In this document: in pieces, positions 27,463-36,099 of the stretch
Numbering within the stretch: position 1 is the first letter of the stretch
Layout: each line of letters opens with the position of its first letter
DNA from: Pseudobacteriovorax antillogorgiicola
GTDB taxonomy: Bacteria > Bdellovibrionota_B > Oligoflexia > Oligoflexales > RGVZ01
DNA length: 64,000 nucleotides
Assembly: GCA_945898195.1 (NCBI GenBank)
Contig: CAMDHM010000002.1
Span: 96,874-160,873 of the forward strand
Direction: 5' to 3'
The notes under the pieces: generated by a model
Told to the model about the DNA's origin: nothing
Databases searched by the model: none
What the model saw: the letters and a program-made list of their open reading frames with translations, nothing else
Translations under genes and position numbers: made by a program

Positions 27463-28263
27463 TCAGTCCCCGACGGGCACGGTGCCGAGGGGTGTCTCAA
27501 TGGCCATTTCGATGGCCGTTTCAGTCAGCGTCTCGTCGATGGCCCGCCGCTGGTCAAAGACAAAGCAACTGCCCTGATAGCGGGATTCGCCACGTGGGCT
27601 CGCCTCTTGATTTTTGTGATGCTCGAGGTATTTGATGATGCCGCCATCGATCTGAAACACGTTTTTAAAACCGCGGGCATTTGCCCAAGGTACAGCCTTT
27701 TCACAACGGATTCCGCCGGTGCAGAAAAAAACGTAGGTCTGGTCCTGCTCCTTGCCAAAGCGGTTCAGAAAAGCCTCGGGAAAATCTTTAAAACGTTTGA
27801 GTTTAAGGTCGACAGACCCTTCGAAGTGGCCACACTCGTATTCGTAGTCGTTGCGGGTATCGACCAAGACAACATTTTTGCCCTTCTCAGCCATGAGAAG
27901 ATCAAATTGGGCGGGACTGAGGCGCGGAGCGGCGAGGATCGCATCGATGTCGGGGTCTTCCTCGCCAGCGAACGTCACAACTGATTTTTTTACTTTAACC
28001 TCCAGCCACTTATAGGGGAGGCTCTCGCCTGTGGTCCATTTTGCGTCGAGGTTGTTCAGGCCTGGATGGATCGTTCCCAGGGACAAAATAAACTTGGCTA
28101 GAGTTTCGGGGCAGGTTCCAGCCAAGCCAGCGTTGATGCCTTCATGCCCGAGCAAAATGGTGCCGCTCAGCCCGATGGCGCTGGCTCCGGCCTCAACGGC
28201 GTTTTTGACCTCGGCCGGGTTTTCCAAGCGGACAAAACGGTAAAAATTAGCGATAGCAAACAC
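27463..28263 (-). CDS. trhO: tRNA uridine(34) hydroxylase / rhodanese-like TrhO
   Basis: The 266-aa protein matches the YceA/TrhO family: an acylphosphatase-like N-domain ('ILLGHEGINAGLAG', 'WLEVKVKKSVVTFAG') and a central rhodanese domain with catalytic loop 'FFCTGGIRCEKA'. TrhO makes 5-hydroxyuridine at the wobble position of several tRNAs. The C-terminus 'GSCFVFDQRRAID' fits the family, but the usual C-terminal cysteine-rich extension is shorter. It stands alone, convergent with the Cys-rich protein gene. Confidence 0.87.
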   Translation of the reverse strand: MFAIANFYRFVRLENPAEVKNAVEAGASAIGLSGTILLGHEGINAGLAGTCPETLAKFILSLGTIHPGLNNLDAKWTTGESLPYKWLEVKVKKSVVTFAGEEDPDIDAILAAPRLSPAQFDLLMAEKGKNVVLVDTRNDYEYECGHFEGSVDLKLKRFKDFPEAFLNRFGKEQDQTYVFFCTGGIRCEKAVPWANARGFKNVFQIDGGIIKYLEHHKNQEASPRGESRYQGSCFVFDQRRAIDETLTETAIEMAIETPLGTVPVGD

Positions 28264-28435
28264 GAGCTAAATCCCCCTTCAGAGGCCGATCGGGGGGTAA
28301 ACTCCCCGTTAGGCGCCACATACCGCGGTTGCGCCAATAGTTCTACTCCGTTATGACATTAGGGTCGTCGTTCGCGCCTGGCCATCAAAGATGGCGGGCG
28401 GGGCTGAGTCCACACCGCTGTTGCAGGAGTCCCTT

Positions 28436-29146
28436 GTGAATTTGTCGATTTTCGGAAACGTCGGAATTTATTATCTGGTCAAATGGTTCCATTTTATTTT
28501 CGGGATCATTTGGATCGGTCATCTTTACTACTTTAATTTCACGCAGATGCCGTCTTTTGCCGAGATGGATGGACCGACCAAGTCCAATAACATTCAGAAG
28601 CTCGTTCCCCGCGCCCTCTGGTGGTTTCGTTGGGGCGCTATGTTTACCTTCATCACTGGTGTGATCATGCTCGGCATGTACGGCCACATGAACGGCCATG
28701 AGGTCTACAAGACTTCTTGGGGCGTAAATATCATGACCGGATCAGCCTTGGGTACGTTGATGTTTCTTAACGTCTGGTTGGTAATCTGGCCGGCGCAGCA
28801 AATCGTTATTGCTTCCACGACGGCCGTGGCCAAGGGTCAGCCATCATTACCGGCTGCCGCAGCCGCCGGTGCTCGCGCCATGCTGGCATCCCGCACAAAC
28901 ACTCTTTTTTCGATTCCCATGTTGTTTTTCATGGGTGCGGCGTCGCATTTGCCCCTGCAAGTTGGCCCTGATGCGAACCTCGGTTTGCTGACGTTGGTCT
29001 TGGCCCTAGTTCTTGGCGCGATTGAGTGGAACGCGGTCAAGGGTTCAAAACTTGGCCCATTGGCGACCGTCAAAGGTGTGATCCACGCCGGCATCGGTTT
29101 AGCTGTGGTTCTTTACCTGCTCGTCGAGGTCATGGTGCGTGTTTGA
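28436..29146 (+). CDS. Urate-oxidase N-terminal (PuuD-like) integral membrane protein
   Basis: The track begins at 28391, but the GTG at 28436 has 'aggag' six bases upstream and gives 'MNLSIFGNVGIYYLVKWFHF'. About 236 residues hold roughly seven membrane helices with 'HFIFGIIWIGHLYYFNF' and 'RALWWFRWGAMFTFITGVIM', matching the membrane domain of PuuD urate hydroxylases. In PuuD this domain is fused to a C-terminal cytochrome c. Here the cytochrome is the separate next gene, which overlaps by eight bases. Conserved His and Arg residues could bind haem. No other purine-degradation gene is nearby, so a urate role is unproven. Confidence 0.75.
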   Translation: MNLSIFGNVGIYYLVKWFHFIFGIIWIGHLYYFNFTQMPSFAEMDGPTKSNNIQKLVPRALWWFRWGAMFTFITGVIMLGMYGHMNGHEVYKTSWGVNIMTGSALGTLMFLNVWLVIWPAQQIVIASTTAVAKGQPSLPAAAAAGARAMLASRTNTLFSIPMLFFMGAASHLPLQVGPDANLGLLTLVLALVLGAIEWNAVKGSKLGPLATVKGVIHAGIGLAVVLYLLVEVMVRV

Positions 29147-29483
29147 ACGAAAGTTTATTTTAGCGATTTTTACAGCGGTAGTTGGCCTTGCGGCTGGCTG
29201 CCGCTGTTCCTCGTCGAGTTTGACGGCCACTCCGCCTTTAATTTTACGTGGAAAATCAGTTTATGCCGGAAATTGCATCGCTTGCCACAATCCAAATCCA
29301 AGATTAGCTGGCACGGTCGGCCCAGAAATATACGGAAGTTCCATCGAGCTTCTGGAGGCACGACTGCTTAAAGGGACCTACCCTGAGGGCTACAAACCCA
29401 AGCGCCCTGGTGCGGGAATGCCTGTTTTTCCACATCTCGCCGGCGATATTGCGGCCCTTCACGAGTTCTTGAACACGCCTTGA
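29139..29483 (+). CDS. Class I c-type cytochrome, membrane-anchored or lipoprotein
   Basis: The 114-aa protein has a signal sequence ending near 'VVGLAAGCRC' (possible lipoprotein), a haem attachment motif 'CIACH' and a C-terminal axial methionine in 'GAGMPVFPHL'. It starts at a GTG inside the end of the PuuD-like gene. It is probably the electron-transfer partner of that membrane protein, working at the periplasmic face. Confidence 0.83.
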   Translation: MFERKFILAIFTAVVGLAAGCRCSSSSLTATPPLILRGKSVYAGNCIACHNPNPRLAGTVGPEIYGSSIELLEARLLKGTYPEGYKPKRPGAGMPVFPHLAGDIAALHEFLNTP

Positions 29484-29570
29484 TGCCGACTCGGTTTTTT
29501 GCGGCGTTTTTAGCCTTCGAATGGAGATGATGTGGCGGATCGTTGTTGGTTAATGCAGAGCAAAAATTTT

Positions 29571-30719
29571 TTATAAGCGATCGTTTAAATCAATCAGAAC
29601 ACGCTCGGCGAGAACAAGGCGGGTCCTATTTATTTGTAGCGCGTCGCTGGCCGCGGGGAGTTGATCCGATGAAAACGTGCGGTCGATCGACTTGCCTTGA
29701 AACGTTAGGGTCATAGTCGGCACGCCAGCCTCGTTGCGCAAAAAGATATGAAGGCTATCTTTGCAAGAGGCGAGAGGATCCTTCGGCTGAGTCTCACGAG
29801 AAATGAAATCAGACGTCAAAGAAAATGGAATTTCCAAAGGACGGAGCAAATCGGCAAGGCGCGAGGCAAGGATCCCGGCCGTGATGGAATCAGTCAATCT
29901 GAAGTTTAGTGTTGTGCGGTTGGAAAAAAGATTCTGTTTAAGATTTTTGAGAGGATCAGCGCCGTCGCGTGCGATGCAGATGGGATCCAGAATCTTGTCC
30001 AAGTGATTCAGAAAAGGATGCGCTTTTTTTTCGAGCCCTTTCGGTACCCAAACTTTTACATGAACAATTGGTGCAGAGGCGCGGTAGCCAAGCTGCAGGT
30101 CGCTGCCTTTCATGATGGTTTCAACCTGTTCAGCGAGGGAAGATTCCGGAACTCCCAAACACGCCCATGTGTGTAGTCGCGGCTTGTCACTTTCCGAGGA
30201 TAGACTTTGGAATTGCTTTTGAAGGTGGTCGTTCCATATCGCATGAAGTTCACGTGGAGGTCCCGGAAGGACCGTAATCTGGACATCGTGGGCAGTTATG
30301 GAGAATCCGTTGGCCGAACCTTGCGAATTGAAAAGGATGCTGGAGCCTTCGGGAAAAAAACACTGTCGACGATTTGATTCGGGGGCTGCACGCCCCATTT
30401 TTTGAAACCTCTCTGCAAGGCGGTCCCACGAGGGAGGATCAAAGAAGGTCTTTACTCCGGCCCATTCTGTGATCACGTCACGAGTAAAATCGTCGGTTGT
30501 TGGCCCAAGGCCACCAATGGTCAGAATAAAATTGGCACGGCTTGCCGCAAAGCTGAGGGCATCCAAGATGGCCGTACGGTCGTCGGGGACGGCAAGGTGG
30601 ACGGGAACTTCAATGCCCGAGGCGTCAAGATTTTCTGCGAGCCAAGAGGCGTTGGTGTTGAGGATTTCGCCGCTGACGACTTCGCTGCCGATGGCGATAA
30701 TGGCTGCTTTTAGGTTCAT
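29571..30719 (-). CDS. CinA-like protein with degenerate C-terminal domain
   Basis: The 382-aa protein begins with the MoCF/CinA domain ('AIIAIGSEVVSGEILNTNAS', 'TIGGLGPTTDDFTRDVITEW', 'LPGPPRELHAIW'). The C-terminal part aligns only loosely with PncC: 'TLNFRLTDSITAGILASRLA' occupies the place of the usual 'TAESCTGG...' block and lacks its cysteine/threonine-glycine core. NMN-deamidase activity is therefore doubtful, while ADP-ribose pyrophosphatase-like activity of the N-domain is possible. Translation is coupled to gpsA by a four-base overlap. Confidence 0.78.
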   Translation of the reverse strand: MNLKAAIIAIGSEVVSGEILNTNASWLAENLDASGIEVPVHLAVPDDRTAILDALSFAASRANFILTIGGLGPTTDDFTRDVITEWAGVKTFFDPPSWDRLAERFQKMGRAAPESNRRQCFFPEGSSILFNSQGSANGFSITAHDVQITVLPGPPRELHAIWNDHLQKQFQSLSSESDKPRLHTWACLGVPESSLAEQVETIMKGSDLQLGYRASAPIVHVKVWVPKGLEKKAHPFLNHLDKILDPICIARDGADPLKNLKQNLFSNRTTLNFRLTDSITAGILASRLADLLRPLEIPFSLTSDFISRETQPKDPLASCKDSLHIFLRNEAGVPTMTLTFQGKSIDRTFSSDQLPAASDALQINRTRLVLAERVLIDLNDRL

Positions 30720-31753
30720 TTGGGAGTGTCGAGCTCCGGTTTCGCGTCGCGGGTCAAAAGGCCCATGACGGCCTGTGCGATGGGACGGGATTCATAGAGG
30801 ACCTGGTGGGCGGCCTCGGTGATCGGAGCGTCGATGCCAAGCTTATAGGCAAGGTCGCGGGCCGCCAGGGTCGTGGCGTAGCCCTCGCAGACGGAACCAA
30901 GGCTTTCAAGAATTGCTTGGATCCTCTCGCCGCGGCCAAGGCGCAGGCCCACCTGGAAATTTCGGCTTTTTTCTGATGTGCAAGTTAGGAACAGATCGCC
31001 AACCCCGGCAAGGCCCTCAAAGGTCATCGGGTTTGCCCCCATGGCGACACCGATGCGGCGCATTTCGGCGAGGCCTCGGGTGATGAGTGCGGCGCGGGAA
31101 TTCATTTGAAATCCAAGCCCAACAGCGGCCCCAGCGGCAATCGCGATGACGTTTTTGAGGGCGCCGGCGATTTCAACGCCGATGGCATCGTCGCTGGTGT
31201 AGACGCGAAATTGCGGCGCATGGAACAAAGCCTGCACAAGTTGCGCACGCGCCGCATCGTGACTGGCGGCGACGACGGCCGTTGGCTGGTGGGCGGCAAC
31301 TTCAGAAGCAAAACTTGGTCCAGAAAGGAACACGGCTTTTCTGCCGGCATCGGCGCCTAGCAGTTCCGAGATGATGGCGCCGGGAAGGCGCATCGTAGAG
31401 ATTTCGATTCCCTTAGCGGCGCAAATGATAACGTGATCTTGGGAGAGGCCGTGTTCTGCTACTTTATTAAGCACCGGAGTCAGGGCCTGGGCAGCCGTCG
31501 CCAGAACCAAGACGCGATGTTCACGGAGCAAATCGTCAGTGATGTTGTTGATCGCACGAATTCGCGGTGATAAGGTAAGCGCGTTCAAGTATTTGGGATT
31601 TTTCCGGTTTTGGTTGATGCTGTCGGCAATTTCAGGGGATCTTGCCCATAGCGTTACGTGATGGCCTTTTTCAGCAAGGTGCTGGGCCAAACACGTTCCG
31701 AAGTTGCCTGCGCCCAAGACCAAAATGCGGTCGCCGGTTACAGAAGTAGTCAT
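30716..31753 (-). CDS. gpsA: Glycerol-3-phosphate dehydrogenase [NAD(P)+]
   Basis: GpsA (345 aa) reduces dihydroxyacetone phosphate to sn-glycerol-3-phosphate for phospholipid synthesis. The Rossmann motif 'VLGAGNFGTCLAQHLAEKG', 'CAAKGIE', 'SGPSFASEVA' and 'GALKNVIAIAAG' are typical. The track start (31768) is a TTG before the ribosome binding site. The ATG at 31753 has 'aaggagg' five bases upstream and is chosen. It is divergent from nuoA, with only 26 bases between the start codons. Confidence 0.95.
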   Translation of the reverse strand: MTTSVTGDRILVLGAGNFGTCLAQHLAEKGHHVTLWARSPEIADSINQNRKNPKYLNALTLSPRIRAINNITDDLLREHRVLVLATAAQALTPVLNKVAEHGLSQDHVIICAAKGIEISTMRLPGAIISELLGADAGRKAVFLSGPSFASEVAAHQPTAVVAASHDAARAQLVQALFHAPQFRVYTSDDAIGVEIAGALKNVIAIAAGAAVGLGFQMNSRAALITRGLAEMRRIGVAMGANPMTFEGLAGVGDLFLTCTSEKSRNFQVGLRLGRGERIQAILESLGSVCEGYATTLAARDLAYKLGIDAPITEAAHQVLYESRPIAQAVMGLLTRDAKPELDTPK

Positions 31754-31779
31754 CAGGTCCTCCTTCAAGGTAGAAGGTT

Positions 31780-32133
31780 ATGAATCCATATATACCAGTA
31801 ATAATCGTTTTAATCTTTGGTGTTGTTCTTGGTGGAATTCTTTCCGGCCTGGCCGCATTTTTAGGTCCGAAAAAGTATTCCAAAGAAAAGATGGATCCCT
31901 ACGAGTGTGGTGTGCCGAAGGTCACGGGCGGCTCGGAAAAAATGAGCGTCAAGTTTTACCTGACAGGCCTCCTTTTTATCCTCTTTGATGTTGAAACCGT
32001 ATTCCTCTATCTATGGGCTCGGACCTTCGATCAGCTTGGGTGGTTCGGGATCGTAGAAGTTGCCGTGTTCGTTTTGATCCTGGTGGTGGGGTATATCTAC
32101 GTTGTCAGGCGCGGTGCGCTGGAGTGGGATTGA
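31780..32133 (+). CDS. nuoA: NADH-quinone oxidoreductase subunit A
   Basis: NuoA (117 aa) is a three-helix membrane subunit of complex I. 'KYSKEKMDPYECGVP' and 'VKFYLTGLLFILFDVETVFL' are diagnostic. It opens a nuoA-H-J-K-L-M-N run. The subunits NuoB, C, D, E, F, G and I, which normally follow nuoA, are absent here. Confidence 0.96.
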   Translation: MNPYIPVIIVLIFGVVLGGILSGLAAFLGPKKYSKEKMDPYECGVPKVTGGSEKMSVKFYLTGLLFILFDVETVFLYLWARTFDQLGWFGIVEVAVFVLILVVGYIYVVRRGALEWD

Positions 32134-32137
32134 TCCG

Positions 32138-33262
32138 ATGGGAATGAATCTGGGCATTGATCTTGGCGCTAATTTTTCGTCACTTTTGCAGTGGAACGAT
32201 TTCACTGTTGATCTTGTGGCGTTCGCTGTGAAGTTCGCAATCCTTGTCGGTGGTTTGCTCCAATTGCCGCCGATCCTAGTTTGGATCGAGCGTCGGGTGC
32301 CAGCCATGATGCAACGGCGCAAGGGCCCAAATCGAGTTGGGATTTTCAAGTGGCGCCTTTATGGTTTGATGCAGTCATTGGCCGATACGGTGAAGTTGAT
32401 TTTTAAGGAAGAAGTCGTTCCTGAGGGGGCGCACAAGGTTTTTTACCATCTTGCTCCAATCTTCTGCGTGTTTCCGGCCTTTCTTGTCGCGTGCGCCATT
32501 CCCTACGGTCCCGATCTGGCTGTATATGGTTATAAGATCCCGCTGAGCGTGATTCGCATGGATGTGGGTTTTCTCTTTATTTTTGCAATTTCGAGTCTAG
32601 CCGTTTACGGCGTGACCCTTGCGGGTTGGGCCAGCAACAATAAATACTCGCTGATGGGTTCCTTGCGGGCTTCGGCTCAAATGATTAGCTACGAAATTCC
32701 TTTGGGAATGTCCCTCATTCCAATCGTATTGATTTATCGGACGTTAGACCTCGGTAAGATTGTCGAGGCCCAGTCTTCGATTTTGAATTGGGGCGTGTTT
32801 ACGGCGCCATTTTCGCTACTGATTTTTGTGATTTGCATGTTCGCCGAAACCAACCGTGCGCCCTTCGACCTTGCAGAGGCCGAGGGTGAACTGGTGGCCG
32901 GTTTCCACACGGAATACAATTCGGCGAAGTTCGCGGCATTTTTCTTAGGTGAATATGTCTCCATGTTCGTCCTGTCTTGCCTTGCGGCGACAGTATTCTT
33001 CGGCGGCTGGCAGGTCCCCTTCCTGCCTTACGACACGTTGGTGACCCTACTTGGCTCGCCTAACTTGGTAGCTCCGATTGGCATATTAATGCTGCTCTTG
33101 AAGGCTAGTTTTTTCATGTGGGTCTACATCTGGGTTCGCTGGACGTTGCCACGGTTCCGGTACGATCAACTTATGTCTCTCGGTTGGAAATTCATGTTGC
33201 CGATCGGCCTGGCCAATGTGGTTGGGACCGCGATTGTGCTCGCAGTATTGAGGTTTAAATAG
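32138..33262 (+). CDS. nuoH: NADH-quinone oxidoreductase subunit H
   Basis: NuoH (374 aa) contributes to the quinone pocket at the membrane-arm junction. 'WIERRVPAMMQRRKGPNRVG', 'ETNRAPFDLAEAEGELVAGF' and 'EYNSAKFAAFFLGEY' identify it. The start at 32138 (MGMNLGID), just after the nuoA stop and preceded by 'ggag', is preferred to the track start at 32102 inside nuoA. Confidence 0.96.
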   Translation: MGMNLGIDLGANFSSLLQWNDFTVDLVAFAVKFAILVGGLLQLPPILVWIERRVPAMMQRRKGPNRVGIFKWRLYGLMQSLADTVKLIFKEEVVPEGAHKVFYHLAPIFCVFPAFLVACAIPYGPDLAVYGYKIPLSVIRMDVGFLFIFAISSLAVYGVTLAGWASNNKYSLMGSLRASAQMISYEIPLGMSLIPIVLIYRTLDLGKIVEAQSSILNWGVFTAPFSLLIFVICMFAETNRAPFDLAEAEGELVAGFHTEYNSAKFAAFFLGEYVSMFVLSCLAATVFFGGWQVPFLPYDTLVTLLGSPNLVAPIGILMLLLKASFFMWVYIWVRWTLPRFRYDQLMSLGWKFMLPIGLANVVGTAIVLAVLRFK

Positions 33263-33810
33263 TGGAAGCGCTTTATTTGGTTCCGGAGATGCTCTTTTAC
33301 GTCCTGGCTGGACTGATTCTTTTGTCGTCGGTCATGGTCGTTGCGGCTCGCAACCCGGTCACTAGCGCCATCTTTTTGGTGGTCGATCTATTTTTTATTG
33401 CAGCCTTATACGCCCAGCTGGATGCGCATTTTACCGCGGCCATCCAAGTTTTGGTCTACGCCGGGGCAATTGTTGTTTTGTTTGTCTTTGTGATCATGAT
33501 CCTTAATCTGAAGCCAGAGGCCGTTCGCGGTATCCGGTTTTCCGTCGGCGAGGCGGTCGTCTTTTTAATTACACTGGCGGGTTTTGTCATTGTTGGTTCA
33601 GAGTTGGCGCATACGGCGCCTGACGTTACAACCTCTGGAAATCTTGGGGTTGCGGCGATTGAATTGGCGGGCGGAAATACTTATGTCGTTGCAATGCGCA
33701 TGTTCACGGCATTTCTCTGGCCGTTCGAAATGGCTTCTGTTCTGATCCTTCTCGCAATCGTTGCTTGTGTCATGGTTGCCAAAAAGGACAAGAGGGTTAC
33801 TAAAGTATGA
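33262..33810 (+). CDS. nuoJ: NADH-quinone oxidoreductase subunit J
   Basis: NuoJ (182 aa) is a five-helix membrane subunit. 'ARNPVTSAIFLVVDLFFIAA' and 'AAIQVLVYAGAIVVLFVFVI' are typical. The GTG start overlaps the nuoH stop by one base, and its end overlaps nuoK by four bases. Confidence 0.93.
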   Translation: MEALYLVPEMLFYVLAGLILLSSVMVVAARNPVTSAIFLVVDLFFIAALYAQLDAHFTAAIQVLVYAGAIVVLFVFVIMILNLKPEAVRGIRFSVGEAVVFLITLAGFVIVGSELAHTAPDVTTSGNLGVAAIELAGGNTYVVAMRMFTAFLWPFEMASVLILLAIVACVMVAKKDKRVTKV

Positions 33811-34109
33811 TCCCTGTTGAAAATTATTTTATCCTTTCGTCGCTCGTGTTCCTGTGTGGTCTGGCTGGCGTTATGTTTCGTCGAAACCTGATCATGGTGC
33901 TCATGTCGATCGAACTAATGCTCAACGCCGTAAATATCATTTTTGTTGCGGCGTCACGCCATTTAGCGCAGGTAGACGGGCAGATCATGGTCCTTTTTGT
34001 GATTACGGTGGCCGCCTGTGAGGCTGCCGTCGGATTAGCCATGGTGATCGCCTTGTATCGTCGATATGGCACGGTAAACACTGAATTCCTGCGCCTGTTG
34101 CGCGGCTGA
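33807..34109 (+). CDS. nuoK: NADH-quinone oxidoreductase subunit K
   Basis: NuoK (100 aa) is a three-helix membrane subunit with conserved membrane glutamates needed for proton pumping ('LMSIELMLNAVNIIFVA', 'VITVAACEAAVGLAMVIALY'). Translational coupling with nuoJ is indicated by the ATGA overlap. Confidence 0.95.
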   Translation: MIPVENYFILSSLVFLCGLAGVMFRRNLIMVLMSIELMLNAVNIIFVAASRHLAQVDGQIMVLFVITVAACEAAVGLAMVIALYRRYGTVNTEFLRLLRG

Positions 34110-34124
34110 AACGGCCCCGAGGAG

Positions 34125-36056
34125 ATGCTGCACATGATTTGGCTGATGATTCTTTTTCCGCTGCTTGGCGCCTTTATTAATGGGCTCGTTCTACGCAAGG
34201 CTTCAAAAACGGTTTCTCATGCGATTGCTGTTGGAGCCATGCTGGTATCGTTTGCATGTGCCGTGGCCGTATTCTGGCAGATGATGGCGTCGGGTGGTGA
34301 GGCCCGGGTGATCATTGGATTCCCGTGGATTTCTGCCGGCGGATTTTCAGCACCTTTTAATTTAATCCTGGACCGTCTCTCGGGGTTAATGATTCTGATC
34401 GTGACGGGGATTGGTTCCCTGATTCACATCTACGCCGGTGGTTATATGCATGAGGAGCAACGCACGAGCCGTTTCTTCTCCTACCTAAACCTTTTTGTCT
34501 TTATGATGCTGCTGCTCGTTCTGGGCGATAACATGCTCGTCATGTTTGTCGGTTGGGAGGGTGTGGGACTGTGCAGCTATCTGCTGATTGGATACTGGTT
34601 TGAAGATGATGCCAACGCTGCCGCCGGGATGAAGGCATTTATTGTTAACCGGATCGGTGACATTGGTTTTCTTATTGGAATATTTCTAACCTTTAAACAC
34701 TTCGGTACGGTTTCGTTCAGCGAACTGCGCGACATGATCGGCAGTGGAACCTTGGACGCTGTTAAACTCGGTGCCGTTGGTTGGATTACGATTTGCCTGT
34801 TTATTGGGGCTTGCGGCAAATCGGCTCAGTTACCGCTATTTGTTTGGCTGCCGGATGCCATGGCTGGTCCAACACCTGTATCGGCCCTGATCCACGCTGC
34901 GACGATGGTTACAGCTGGGATTTACATGATGACTCGGGTTAATTTCCTTTACTATCTGGCCCCGTCAACCATGACCGTCGTTGCGATCATCGGTGCCCTC
35001 ACGGCCTTTTTTGCGGCGACGATTGCCATCGTCCAAAATGATATCAAAAAGGTTCTCGCCTACTCTACCGTCAGCCAACTCGGTTATATGGTGATGGCCT
35101 GTGGTGTCGGCGCCTTCGATGCCGGTGTCTTTCACTTGCTGACCCACGCTTGTTTCAAGGCTTTATTGTTTCTTGGTGCGGGCAGTGTCATTGTTGCCAT
35201 GCATCACAAGCAGGACATGCGTGAAATGGGCGGCCTGTCAAAATATATGCCCATTACCCACACGGTATTTTTGGTCGGTGTTCTCGCCATTATTGGATTT
35301 CCAGGTTTGGCAGGGTTTTTCTCCAAAGATGAAATTCTATGGAAGGCCTTCACTGGTGGCGGGCCGGTATTGTGGGCAGTCGGGACACTGACCGCCGGCC
35401 TTACTTCATTCTATATGGTTCGCTTACTATGCATGACCTTCTACGGCCCAAATCGCAGTGACCATCACACTCGCGAGCACCTCCACGAGACTTCAGCAAT
35501 GATGTGGGCGCCGCTCGTGGTCCTTGCGATTCTTAGTGCGACGATTGGATACCTCGGTGTTCCTGAGGTTCTTGGCGGCAGCAATATATTTCATCACTAT
35601 CTTGACCCTGTATTGATGATACCGGCTCAGGCTGCGGAACATTGGGCGTCCTTGACGGCACACCATGAACACACGCTTGAATTAGGTCTGATGGCCGCAT
35701 CCGTCGGTGTCATGTTTGTTGCGGCTGGTTTTGCCGTAACCCTCTATGCAAAGGGCCCAGCGCCCATCTTGGCAACGTGGGCAAGTACCTTCCGTCGCAC
35801 CTATGAAACGCTCTCTAATAAATACTATGTCGACGAGTTTTATGATGCATGGATTGTCCAACCGTTGCGCGAGATGTCGGAGTTCCTGTGGGCGATTTTT
35901 GACGTCGTGATCATCGATGGAATTGTTAATGGCGTTGGGCAGTTATGTGCTCTCGCCGGCGGGCTGGCGAGCTTCCGGATGACCGGCAGCGTTCACCGTC
36001 ACAGCATGGTTTTAGTGTTGGGTTTAGTAGTGTTGCTAGTTGTTCTGGTGGTTTAA
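34125..36056 (+). CDS. nuoL: NADH-quinone oxidoreductase subunit L
   Basis: NuoL (643 aa) is the distal antiporter-like proton-pumping subunit with the long lateral helix. 'FSYLNLFVFMMLLLVLGDNM', 'WEGVGLCSYLLIGYW', 'KSAQLPLFVWLPDAMAGPTP' and 'STVSQLGYMVMACGVGAFDA' are diagnostic. The length is normal. It starts 15 bases after nuoK with a 'gagga' RBS. Confidence 0.97.
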   Translation: MLHMIWLMILFPLLGAFINGLVLRKASKTVSHAIAVGAMLVSFACAVAVFWQMMASGGEARVIIGFPWISAGGFSAPFNLILDRLSGLMILIVTGIGSLIHIYAGGYMHEEQRTSRFFSYLNLFVFMMLLLVLGDNMLVMFVGWEGVGLCSYLLIGYWFEDDANAAAGMKAFIVNRIGDIGFLIGIFLTFKHFGTVSFSELRDMIGSGTLDAVKLGAVGWITICLFIGACGKSAQLPLFVWLPDAMAGPTPVSALIHAATMVTAGIYMMTRVNFLYYLAPSTMTVVAIIGALTAFFAATIAIVQNDIKKVLAYSTVSQLGYMVMACGVGAFDAGVFHLLTHACFKALLFLGAGSVIVAMHHKQDMREMGGLSKYMPITHTVFLVGVLAIIGFPGLAGFFSKDEILWKAFTGGGPVLWAVGTLTAGLTSFYMVRLLCMTFYGPNRSDHHTREHLHETSAMMWAPLVVLAILSATIGYLGVPEVLGGSNIFHHYLDPVLMIPAQAAEHWASLTAHHEHTLELGLMAASVGVMFVAAGFAVTLYAKGPAPILATWASTFRRTYETLSNKYYVDEFYDAWIVQPLREMSEFLWAIFDVVIIDGIVNGVGQLCALAGGLASFRMTGSVHRHSMVLVLGLVVLLVVLVV

Positions 36057-36099
36057 CGCGATTGCACACCGTGATTGCATATTTGGCGCAGGTCTTTAG

